DNA of 64,000 nucleotides, from the NCBI GenBank assembly GCA_019359235.1, contig JAHHHT010000007.1:62001-126000 (forward strand), given 5' to 3'. Within the stretch, counting starts at the first letter, position 1. Each line of letters opens with the position of its first letter. This DNA is from Oscillatoria princeps RMCB-10. Lineage in GTDB: Bacteria > Cyanobacteriota > Cyanobacteriia > Cyanobacteriales > Oscillatoriaceae. Shown here in pieces: positions 1 to 6,985 of the stretch. The notes below the pieces were generated by a model. That model ran no database searches, was not told the origin of the DNA, and saw only the letters and a list, made by a program, of their open reading frames with translations. The translations under genes and the position numbers were made by a program.

Positions 1-2
1 CC

Positions 3-1451
3 CAACTGCTGCCGGTGCCGGCTGCCGGTTTCATCGCCTCACTGCTGCTCAATCAGAGCATGTGGATGAAAGACGACTTAGTTTCAGCAACGCCCAGAGC
101 CTTTGCATTTCCCATATTTCTAGCATTTTTGCACTACTTGCTGCGGCGATCTCTCCCCGGCACCGGCATCAGCATCGCCCTCATAGGGCTATTTTATCCG
201 CAGTACGTCTTCATCGCCGCCGGCGTCATCATCCTGCAGCTGGTGCGCTGGGAAGGCGGGCGCTTGCAACTCACCCAAAACCGACGGGATTACTGGTTCT
301 GCGCCGCACTAGTCGCCGTGGCGATTTTGGTGCTGCTGCCCTTCGCCCTGAAAACCAGTGAATTTGGCCCGACAATTGCCGCCGCCGAAGCGAGGAAAAT
401 GCCAGAATTCTTGCCCGGAGGGCGCAGCAGTTTCTTCCACAAAAACCCTGTGGTTTTTTGGATTGATGGCAGGGGCAGCGCCATTCTTCCATCGCGACAG
501 CCGGCGCTAGTTTGGCTGGGGCTTTTTCTGCCGGTGCTGCTGCGATTCCCCGCCCAATTTCCCTTAGCCAAACAAGTGACTTCAGGCGTGAGAGTCTTGC
601 CACAAATCGCGCTAGTCTCTGTCGCCATGTTTTTTGCCGCCCACGCCGCCCTGTTCAAACTTCACCTTCCCAGCCGCTACACGGGGCACAGCTTTCGGAT
701 TGCGCTCGCCCTAGCAGGGGGAATCGCCCTGACGGTGCTGCTGGATGCCGTCTTCCAGTGGGCGGAAAATCAAACACAAGACAGCAGCACAGCGAAAACC
801 CCACCCCCAAACCCCTCCCCGTTTACGGGGAGGGGGCTTGACACAACTGAGACTCTCAGCCGGTCGCCCCTACTGTCTGGGAAGGCAAAGAAAATTATCG
901 CTTTTTCCTGTTTCCTGTTGGCTTTTTCCACCCTGATTCTCTATCCCGCCTTTGTGGACAACTTCCCAAAAACGTCCTACCAAGTGGGGGGAGCGCAACA
1001 ATTATACCAGTTTTTTGCCCAGAAGCCGAAAGACACGCTGATCGCATCTCTGGCGGAAGAGGCGAATAACCTGCCGACATTTTCCCAGCGCTCGATTTTG
1101 GCGGGGCGGGAATACGCCATTCCCTACCATGTGGGTTACTACCGCCGGTTTCGGGAGCGTACAGTTGAGCTAATTGAGGCGCAGTACAGTCAGGATTTGG
1201 CACCGGCATTGCAGCTGATTCAAAAATACGGCATCGATTTCTGGCTGCTGGAACCCTCATCCTTCACACCCGACTACCTGATTAAAAATCACTGGCGCTG
1301 GCAGTTTGAGCCGGCAAAACAAGCCGCCGAAAGATTGAAGCGCGGGAAGATGCCTGCCTTAGCCGGCTTGGTGGGGCGCTGTTCCGTTTTCGACAGAGAG
1401 GGCTTTAGTGTATTGCCGGCAGACTGCATTCTGAAAGCCGCAAAAAAATAA
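3..1451 (+). CDS. Polytopic membrane protein, 3' part (partial)
   Basis: The frame is open to the left edge, so the gene starts outside the window; about 480 residues are visible. The first two thirds hold roughly nine hydrophobic segments separated by short loops. The last 150 residues are a soluble domain with alternating aromatic and charged residues. This layout resembles GT-C-type glycosyltransferases and related cyanobacterial membrane proteins, but no catalytic motif is visible here because the N-terminus is missing. A GC-rich palindromic repeat is inserted in frame near residue 265 (counting from nt 15) and encodes a Pro-rich loop between two membrane segments. Function unknown. Confidence 0.75.
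   Translation, partial: QLLPVPAAGFIASLLLNQSMWMKDDLVSATPRAFAFPIFLAFLHYLLRRSLPGTGISIALIGLFYPQYVFIAAGVIILQLVRWEGGRLQLTQNRRDYWFCAALVAVAILVLLPFALKTSEFGPTIAAAEARKMPEFLPGGRSSFFHKNPVVFWIDGRGSAILPSRQPALVWLGLFLPVLLRFPAQFPLAKQVTSGVRVLPQIALVSVAMFFAAHAALFKLHLPSRYTGHSFRIALALAGGIALTVLLDAVFQWAENQTQDSSTAKTPPPNPSPFTGRGLDTTETLSRSPLLSGKAKKIIAFSCFLLAFSTLILYPAFVDNFPKTSYQVGGAQQLYQFFAQKPKDTLIASLAEEANNLPTFSQRSILAGREYAIPYHVGYYRRFRERTVELIEAQYSQDLAPALQLIQKYGIDFWLLEPSSFTPDYLIKNHWRWQFEPAKQAAERLKRGKMPALAGLVGRCSVFDREGFSVLPADCILKAAKK
798..842. repeat. GC-rich palindromic repeat inside a gene
   Basis: A run of CCCCACCCCCAAACCCC followed by CTCCCCG...CGGGGAG forms a hairpin. The same family occurs between genes near 1475-1641, 14154-14208, 15900-15945, 18955-19012, 28680-28725, 34268-34315 and 34855-34900. 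Here it is read through in frame. Confidence 0.8.
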
Positions 1452-1474
1452 CTGCCAGAAGCTAGTTTGTGAAA

Positions 1475-1641
1475 GACCCCTCACCCCCCAACCCCCTCTC
1501 CCACAAGGGGAGAGGGGGAGTAAGAAAAATTATTTCACCAAATTACCTCATCAAAACCCCCACCTCTTTCTCCCCCTCCCCGCACGCGGGGAAGGTGGGG
1601 CCCCCTCTGGGGATAAGGGGCTGGGGTTGGGGGGTGGGGTT
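1475..1641. repeat. Two GC-rich palindromic repeats in the intergenic region
   Basis: Two tandem members of the CTCCCC/GGGGAG family fill the gap between the convergent membrane-protein and dipeptidase genes. The second has the extended arm GGGGATAAGGGGCTGGGGTT. They could form strong hairpins that end transcription from both sides, which is an inference from position. Confidence 0.8.
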
Positions 1642-1651
1642 CAAGGAATAG

Positions 1652-2359
1652 CTATTCAACGCGACCGTAGCGTGCGATTATTTGAGTGCCGGAATTGGTT
1701 TTATTTGTCAGCCAAGCCCACATCTGATCGCCCAGACAGAAGTGCCACCACTCGTGGGGGTGGCGCTGAAAACCGGCTCGCACCATGATATCTCCCAACA
1801 GCTGCCGGTTCTGGTGATATTCCCGCTCCTTGGCACCGGCACTGCCGGCAAAATGATAGGGATAGGAGCGGGGCGAGACTTCATCAATCGGAGATCCCAT
1901 ATCCACCGGCTCGCCAGTTTCACCCACCAGAGTCACATCCACCGCTGCGCCGGTACTGTGGGGGGGAGGCGTGGCTGGATCGAGGCTGGGCAGCGCCCAA
2001 AATTGATAGACTTTCTCTAATATCGCTTCCCTTTGACTTGCGGTTAAATCTGCGCAGGTCAAACCTCGATCTTCAACTAGCTGATTAAAAGTAAAGTCTA
2101 CCATGAATTGCTGCACTGCCACTGGCCGGTAGGCGTCAAAAATTTGGATGCGCCATCCCGGATGCCGGTGTTGCAGCTCGGTTTGGGCGTCAGCGAGCGC
2201 CAACCGCACGCCGGTGCGAACATAGAACGGTGATTTCCCGCCATAAGGCGCACCCAGCTGCTGGTAAGGGTGGGGATCGACAAGGGCAAACAGCTGGGGA
2301 TCAATTGCCACCAGCGGTTCAAAACATTCTTGAATCGGCACTTGCTGATAAGGTTTCAT
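1652..2359 (-). CDS. D-alanyl-D-alanine dipeptidase, VanX/DdpX family (M15D)
   Basis: This 235-residue protein matches the M15D zinc dipeptidases, which split D-Ala-D-Ala. Zinc-ligand motifs are visible: HSTGAAVDVTL (His and Asp) in the middle and EWWHF (catalytic Glu and third ligand His) near the C-terminus. DAYRPVAVQ carries the family Arg. No signal peptide is seen, so it is likely cytoplasmic. No vanA/vanH-type ligase or dehydrogenase is adjacent, so a role in D-amino-acid recycling is more likely than glycopeptide resistance. It lies 36 bp downstream of hisA on the same strand and may be co-transcribed. Confidence 0.88.
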   Translation of the reverse strand: MKPYQQVPIQECFEPLVAIDPQLFALVDPHPYQQLGAPYGGKSPFYVRTGVRLALADAQTELQHRHPGWRIQIFDAYRPVAVQQFMVDFTFNQLVEDRGLTCADLTASQREAILEKVYQFWALPSLDPATPPPHSTGAAVDVTLVGETGEPVDMGSPIDEVSPRSYPYHFAGSAGAKEREYHQNRQLLGDIMVRAGFQRHPHEWWHFCLGDQMWAWLTNKTNSGTQIIARYGRVE

Positions 2360-2395
2360 CTGATTTCCCCACCATTAATTTCTCTCCTTCTTTAC

Positions 2396-3169
2396 TCAAG
2401 CAAATGCTGAATTCCCAAAATCAAGCGGCACATCCTGCAGCCTTCCGGAACCCACCGCTGCGATCGCCTCTTTGAGAGAAATATCGCCGGTGTACAAAGC
2501 GCGACCGACAATTACGCTCCGCACTCCCAGGGGTTCGAGCGCCAGCAGACTTAGCAAGTCAGTAATAGAAGACACGCCGCCAGAGGCAATGATGGGGATG
2601 TTCACCGCACCGGCAATTTCTCGCAGCGCCGGCAAATTTGGCCCAGTAAGCGTCCCATCCCGGTGGATGTCCGTATAGACAATCGCCGCCGCCCCTAACT
2701 CAGCCATCTGCTGGGCTAGGTCAGTCGCCAGCACCTCAGAGGTTTGCAACCAACCGCGCGTCGCCACCTTGCCATTGCGGGCGTCAATCCCGACAACAAT
2801 TTGCCCCGGAAACTCTTGGCACAGCTGCGCCACCAAATCCGGCTTTTCCACAGCAGAGGTGCCTAATATAGCACGCTCGACGCCCACCGTCAAGATTTCG
2901 GCAACCGAGGCGTAGTCGCGCAAGCCGCCCCCGACCTGCACCGGCACCGGCACCGCCCGCAGGATGGCCTCAATCGCTTGCCGGTTCACGGGAAAGCCGG
3001 CTTTAGCACCGTCGAGATCCACCAAATGCAGCCGCGTCGCGCCCTGAGACACCCACTCCCTGGCCACTGCAACTGGATCTTCACTAAAAGTTTGCGCTTG
3101 GGCGTAGTCTCCCTGATAGAGCCGCACGCAACGGCCTTCTAATAGATCGATAGCTGGAATAACATCCAT
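2396..3169 (-). CDS. hisA: Phosphoribosyl-formimino-AICAR-phosphate isomerase HisA
   Basis: A 257-residue (beta-alpha)8 barrel of histidine biosynthesis that converts ProFAR to PRFAR by an Amadori rearrangement. The first catalytic Asp is in [10 protein letters not shown] at the N-terminus and the second in [14 protein letters not shown]. The phosphate-binding loops IASGGVSS and VIVGRALY are also present. The start chosen is ATG at 3169, because GGGGAGA lies 8 nt upstream; a TTG two codons earlier is too close to that site. Length is normal for the family. Confidence 0.95.
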   Translation of the reverse strand: MDVIPAIDLLEGRCVRLYQGDYAQAQTFSEDPVAVAREWVSQGATRLHLVDLDGAKAGFPVNRQAIEAILRAVPVPVQVGGGLRDYASVAEILTVGVERAILGTSAVEKPDLVAQLCQEFPGQIVVGIDARNGKVATRGWLQTSEVLATDLAQQMAELGAAAIVYTDIHRDGTLTGPNLPALREIAGAVNIPIIASGGVSSITDLLSLLALEPLGVRSVIVGRALYTGDISLKEAIAAVGSGRLQDVPLDFGNSAFA

Positions 3170-3291
3170 TGGCAATTCTCCCCTGTCTGATAGCGATATA
3201 TGCCGGCGAGCCGCAGCCCGAAAAGCCGGTAATTTCTACCATAACATCAGGAGCACCTTGGCGTTAATAGAAAGCCGGTTTATCAGCCCAG

Positions 3292-3447
3292 CCAGAAACC
3301 GGGTTTCTGCGACAGAGGTTGCCCCCAACCCGAAACATTTAATCAGAAACCCGGTTTCTCAGCCTCGCTCAGCCCGCCAGAAACCGGATTTCTGCGACAG
3401 AGGTTGCCCCCAACCCGAAACATTTAATCAGAAACCCGGTTTCTCAG
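3292..3447. repeat. Two direct copies of a 71-bp GAAACC..GGTTTC repeat
   Basis: The copies lie at 3292-3362 and 3377-3447 and differ by about one base. Each is bounded by the palindromes AGAAACCGGGTTTCT and AGAAACCCGGTTTCT around a shared centre. The palindrome recurs near 26836-26868, 51340-51400 and 53347-53491. The block sits between hisA and cydB on the minus strand; the rest of this 310-bp gap shows no gene. Confidence 0.85.
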
Positions 3448-3480
3448 CCCGTTTCTCAGACCCCCAAAATGCGCAACAGC

Positions 3481-4494
3481 TTACCCCTCATAGTGACCGC
3501 TGGTGACTTTGCCCCGGAAAACGGCATATTGGTAGATATTGTAGAACAGCATCACCGGGATGAGAGCGCCAATAAAGATGAGCATGAACACCAGAGCACT
3601 GGGATCTGCGGCGGCTTCGTAGATAGTGATTTGAGTCGGGATGATATAGGGAAAAATCACTAATGCCAGCCCGATGAACGTCAGCAAGAAGAGGAGGATT
3701 GTCCAGACGAAAGGAGCGCGTTCTGCTTTGCGGTTGAGGCTTCTCAGGAGCCGCCATATCAGCAGGATTCCCAGCAAGGGAATCGCAGCAAAGATATAGA
3801 TTAGCGGTGGGTGAAACAAACGCTCCCTGGCGTACTCGTAAAACAGAGGCGTCGTAATTGTAATCAAAATCGCTCCTGTCAGAGTTGTCCAAGCCGCTAT
3901 TTTAGCAGTTTTATAGTGAGTTTCCTGCAATTCCCCTGAAGTTTTCCAAATCAGATAGGTGGAGCCGATCAGAACGTAGCCTTGGATTAGCGTCAATGCA
4001 ACCAGCACGGATTGCCAGCTCAGCCAGTCCCACATTGTTCCAATAAAGTGACCTGTCTCATCCACTTTAATGCCGGCGAACACAGCGCCGAGGGCGAACC
4101 CCTGACACAGTGCTGCGGTGAAACTCCCCGCGCCAAAGGCTAAATTCCAAAAAAACTTGCGGTTGGCTAGCTCGCGAAACTCAAACGCCACGCCTCGAAA
4201 GATGAACCCAAACACCATCAATATAATCGGGATGTAAAGCGCATTGAGAATCGTGCCGTAAGCCAGGGGAAATGCCCCAAACAAACCGCCGCCCATCAGA
4301 ACCAGCCAAGTTTCATTGGCATCCCAAATATTGCTCAAGCTGGTCATCAAAATACTGCGGCGCTCTTCCGTAGAAGAGGTGAGAGACAAGATTCCCACCC
4401 CCAAGTCAAACCCATCCAGCATGACGTAGAGGAAGAGAAAAAGGGCTAAAATTCCAAACCAAACCTGCGGCAAAAAATATGTTAGTGTTTCCAT
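3481..4494 (-). CDS. cydB: Cytochrome bd-type quinol oxidase subunit II
   Basis: A 337-residue membrane protein with about eight to nine hydrophobic helices and the family N-terminus WFGILALFLFLYVMLDGFDLGVG. The conserved SNIWDANETWLVLMGGGLFGAFP follows in helix 2. CydB forms a heterodimer with CydA in the cytoplasmic or thylakoid membrane and contributes to proton uptake and oxidase stability. It starts 8 bp after the end of cydA, so the two form an operon. Length is close to that of cyanobacterial CydB. Confidence 0.95.
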   Translation of the reverse strand: METLTYFLPQVWFGILALFLFLYVMLDGFDLGVGILSLTSSTEERRSILMTSLSNIWDANETWLVLMGGGLFGAFPLAYGTILNALYIPIILMVFGFIFRGVAFEFRELANRKFFWNLAFGAGSFTAALCQGFALGAVFAGIKVDETGHFIGTMWDWLSWQSVLVALTLIQGYVLIGSTYLIWKTSGELQETHYKTAKIAAWTTLTGAILITITTPLFYEYARERLFHPPLIYIFAAIPLLGILLIWRLLRSLNRKAERAPFVWTILLFLLTFIGLALVIFPYIIPTQITIYEAAADPSALVFMLIFIGALIPVMLFYNIYQYAVFRGKVTSGHYEG

Positions 4495-4502
4495 AAACCC
4501 TC

Positions 4503-5945
4503 CTACTGCTTGGCTTCTGCGGGGCGCTCATCGGGAGCAAATTTTCCCGGAGTGGTATCCAGTGCCGGTCTGGTTTCAACGCCTGGTATGGGCAGCTCTA
4601 GGTTTGGCCCTTTGCGGACAATGCGGCTGCCAAAGTACAGAGCAGCAATAAACAAAAGGCTGTAAATTGATGCAAAGCCAATTAACGATGCTAACACCTC
4701 ACCGGCAGGCAGGTGAGAGGCAGCATCAACTGTGCGTATCTGTCCGTACACCGTCCAAGGCTGCCGTCCGACGCAGCGCACAATCCAACCTGATTCTACT
4801 GCAATATATCCCAAAGGAGCCGCCAATATCCACGCCCGCATCAGCCAGCGCTGCTGGGCGATGTTTTCTTCCTTCAGCTTGCCGCTCACCCACTGAATTG
4901 CGCTCCACAGCATCAACCCTGCGAAGAAGAATCCGATGGCGATCATAATGCGGAACGCATAGTAGATCAAGCCTAGCAAGTGTGGCCGGTCTTGCGGCTG
5001 CCATTCCTTCAACCCTCGCACCGGCTCAGAAAGTTCTTTTTTGAATTCCAGAATGTACCCCAGTGCGTTGGGAATTTTAATTTCCCAGTCATTTCTCTGG
5101 GCGGTTTCATTCGGCAAAGCCAGCATGCTCCAATCGGCAGATTGACCTGCCGGCACGGTTTCCCACTGAGCTTCCATTGCCGCCAGCTTGGTGGGCTGGT
5201 AGCGGTGCACTTGCTCGCCGCTCAAATGCCCAATGTAAATCTGCAAAGGGGCAATTACTATCGCCGCCGCCAAGGCAATTTTCAAAGACTTGGAGAAAAA
5301 AGCTGGATGGCGATTCTTGAGAATGTACCAGGCGCTAATCCCGCCAATCACAAACAGGGAAGTCTCCAAGGTGGCAAAGAACATGTGGAGTACACTGTTC
5401 GCCATGAACGGATTGAAAATCGCCTGAAAGTAGTCGATCACCTGAAATTTGCCATCGACTAACTTCACGCCGGCAGGCGTTTGCATCCAGGAGTTCGCCG
5501 TTAAAATCCAGAACGTTGACAGATTGGCTCCGAAGGCTACCAGGATAGTGGACAGATAGTGAATGGAGGGGTTGACTCGCTCCCAGCCGAACACCATAAT
5601 CCCCAAAAAAGCCGCCTCCAGCATGAACGCCCACGAGGCTTCAAACCCGATGACGCTGCCAAAAAAGTTGCCGGCTGCCTCGGAAAACGGTGCCCAGTTT
5701 GTCCCGAACTGAAATTCCATTGGGATGCCGGTGGCTACCCCAATTCCGAAGTTGAGGATATACAGTTTTGACCAAAAGCGTGCGTGGTAATAGTAGTCAG
5801 GATTGCGAGTTTTGAGCCACACTCCCTCGACGATAACCAGATAAATTGCCATGCCGGTGGTCAAAACCGGCCACAGCATGTGGAATATGGCTGTCAGCGC
5901 AAATTGCATGCGCGATAGCGCTACTGTGTTCGACAGAAAGTCCAT
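4503..5945 (-). CDS. cydA: Cytochrome bd-type quinol oxidase subunit I
   Basis: A 480-residue haem-bearing subunit that oxidises quinol and reduces oxygen to water. Haem ligands His22 (FHMLWP), His187 (SVLHMFF) and Met334 (FRIM) are present. The quinol-loop residues Lys253 and Glu258 (PTKLAAMEAQWET) are also present, and the Q loop is of the short type. The C-terminal motif reads ESGWIVRCVGRQPW: the Glu that ligates haem b595 in E. coli (Glu445) is Cys391 here. Start is ATG at 5945. A 29-nt palindrome lies about 100 bp upstream. The gene leads the cydAB operon. Confidence 0.94.
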   Translation of the reverse strand: MDFLSNTVALSRMQFALTAIFHMLWPVLTTGMAIYLVIVEGVWLKTRNPDYYYHARFWSKLYILNFGIGVATGIPMEFQFGTNWAPFSEAAGNFFGSVIGFEASWAFMLEAAFLGIMVFGWERVNPSIHYLSTILVAFGANLSTFWILTANSWMQTPAGVKLVDGKFQVIDYFQAIFNPFMANSVLHMFFATLETSLFVIGGISAWYILKNRHPAFFSKSLKIALAAAIVIAPLQIYIGHLSGEQVHRYQPTKLAAMEAQWETVPAGQSADWSMLALPNETAQRNDWEIKIPNALGYILEFKKELSEPVRGLKEWQPQDRPHLLGLIYYAFRIMIAIGFFFAGLMLWSAIQWVSGKLKEENIAQQRWLMRAWILAAPLGYIAVESGWIVRCVGRQPWTVYGQIRTVDAASHLPAGEVLASLIGFASIYSLLFIAALYFGSRIVRKGPNLELPIPGVETRPALDTTPGKFAPDERPAEAKQ

Positions 5946-6044
5946 GATTGCATTTCCTCATTGCCTTCGCAGGTGAGTCCGCAACCTAGTGTATCACACT
6001 CTCTGTGTAAAACGACAGTTTGTCAAATATTAAATCAAGCTTAA

Positions 6045-6073
6045 GGTGCGTTCCCCCGGGGGGGAACGCACCC
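6045..6073. terminator. Perfect hairpin GGTGCGTTCCCCC..GGGGAACGCACC
   Basis: This inverted repeat overlaps the last base of the HAD gene stop codon and lies between that gene and cydA, both on the minus strand. It belongs to a dispersed family (GTAGGGTGCGTTCC..) also at 11249-11310, 19013-19047, 27483-27517 and 56433-56496. It may end HAD transcription, which is inferred from position. Confidence 0.55.
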
Positions 6074-6837
6074 TACTTAATTGCTGGGAGCGAGTGGGTG
6101 CGCCGCGCCAGCGCCATATCCACATACGACGCATTGCCGGCATCCCCACGCAGGACACTAAAAGATTGCTCTGGCTCTCCCAAGTGACTGACAACTAAGC
6201 TCGCCCCGGCAAAATCTTGTTTTTCCGTGTAGCCATTAACCGTGACAACCGTCTTTAAACCGGCTTTTTGTGCCGCTTGCAAACCTTGGGGCGAGTCCTC
6301 AAAAACGAGGCAGTCGTCAGCAGCCAAACCCATCACATCCAGCACATAATAATAGATATCTGGCGCGGGTTTTTTGGCCGGCACAATGTCACCGGCTGCA
6401 ATTACCTCAAACCAATCAGTGTCGAGAGTTTCTTTTAACAGCGCGGTTACATTCGGCAAAGCGCTGGTGCTTGCGATCGCTAACCGCACGCCTTCTTTTC
6501 GCGCTTCTTCTAGCAATCGCTTCACTCCTGGGCGCAAGGGAATCGCGCCGGTGGAGAGCAATTCCTGGTAATGTTTGGTTTTGAGGGCGTGCAAACCGGC
6601 AAGAAACTTGTCCCAATCGGAGGGGGGCTGAAAATCCGGGCTGTATTTGTTCAGATAAAAGCGGATGCGCTCTTTCCCACCGGCGACTTCCAGCAGTTCT
6701 CCATACAGGGAAACTGACCAATTCCATTCTAATCCCGCTTCCGCAAAGGCGCGATTAAATGCTATTCGGTGCCCATCCCGTTCTGTATCGGCTAAGGTTC
6801 CATCTACGTCAAAAATCAAAGCCCGCAGTTCAGTCAT
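6073..6837 (-). CDS. HAD-superfamily hydrolase, CbbY/beta-phosphoglucomutase-like
   Basis: A 254-residue phosphatase or phosphomutase. HAD motif I is DVDGTLADTE near the N-terminus, motif II is IASTSALPNV, and motif IV is VFEDSPQGLQAAQKAG. A helical cap lies between motifs I and II, as in subclass I. The start is ATG at 6837, directly before TELRALIFDVDGTL; an upstream in-frame extension only translates a dispersed repeat. CbbY-like proteins commonly remove phosphate from sugar bisphosphates, but the substrate cannot be read from the sequence. It may share a transcript with cydAB. Confidence 0.88.
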   Translation of the reverse strand: MTELRALIFDVDGTLADTERDGHRIAFNRAFAEAGLEWNWSVSLYGELLEVAGGKERIRFYLNKYSPDFQPPSDWDKFLAGLHALKTKHYQELLSTGAIPLRPGVKRLLEEARKEGVRLAIASTSALPNVTALLKETLDTDWFEVIAAGDIVPAKKPAPDIYYYVLDVMGLAADDCLVFEDSPQGLQAAQKAGLKTVVTVNGYTEKQDFAGASLVVSHLGEPEQSFSVLRGDAGNASYVDMALARRTHSLPAIK

Positions 6838-6868
6838 CGGTTCCTGTGTCACTCGCAGCGCTTTACAG

Positions 6869-6895
6869 TTTATAATGTTGCGCTGAGAATTGCAA
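6869..6895 (-). promoter_or_regulatory. Possible sigma-70-type promoter of the HAD gene
   Basis: On the minus strand TTGCAA (6895-6890) is followed after 15 bp by TATAAA (6874-6869), about 32 bp before the chosen ATG. The spacer is shorter than the optimal 17 bp. Confidence 0.35.
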
Positions 6896-6908
6896 GTTCT
6901 ATAATGAA

Positions 6909-6963
6909 CCGCCAAGACGCCATAGACGCGCCAGCGGCTTCCCGCAGGGTAGGACGCCAAGGA
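6909..6963. repeat. Dispersed CCGCCAAGACGCC repeat
   Basis: A 55-bp sequence with CCGCCAAGACGCC at one end and GGACGCCAAGG at the other around a CGGCTTCCCGCAGGGTAGG core. Inverted copies lie at 46910-46964 and 56354-56407. All three are intergenic. Confidence 0.8.
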
Positions 6964-6985
6964 AGAAGAGGTGGCGTTACACACC

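Noticed and set aside
3292-3447. GAAACC repeats as a CRISPR array
   Set aside because: Only two copies with palindromic ends, and the same palindrome is scattered singly elsewhere, so it is not an array.
6838-6984. N-terminal extension of the HAD protein
   Set aside because: It translates a dispersed repeat and the candidate promoter; the HAD fold begins right after ATG 6837.
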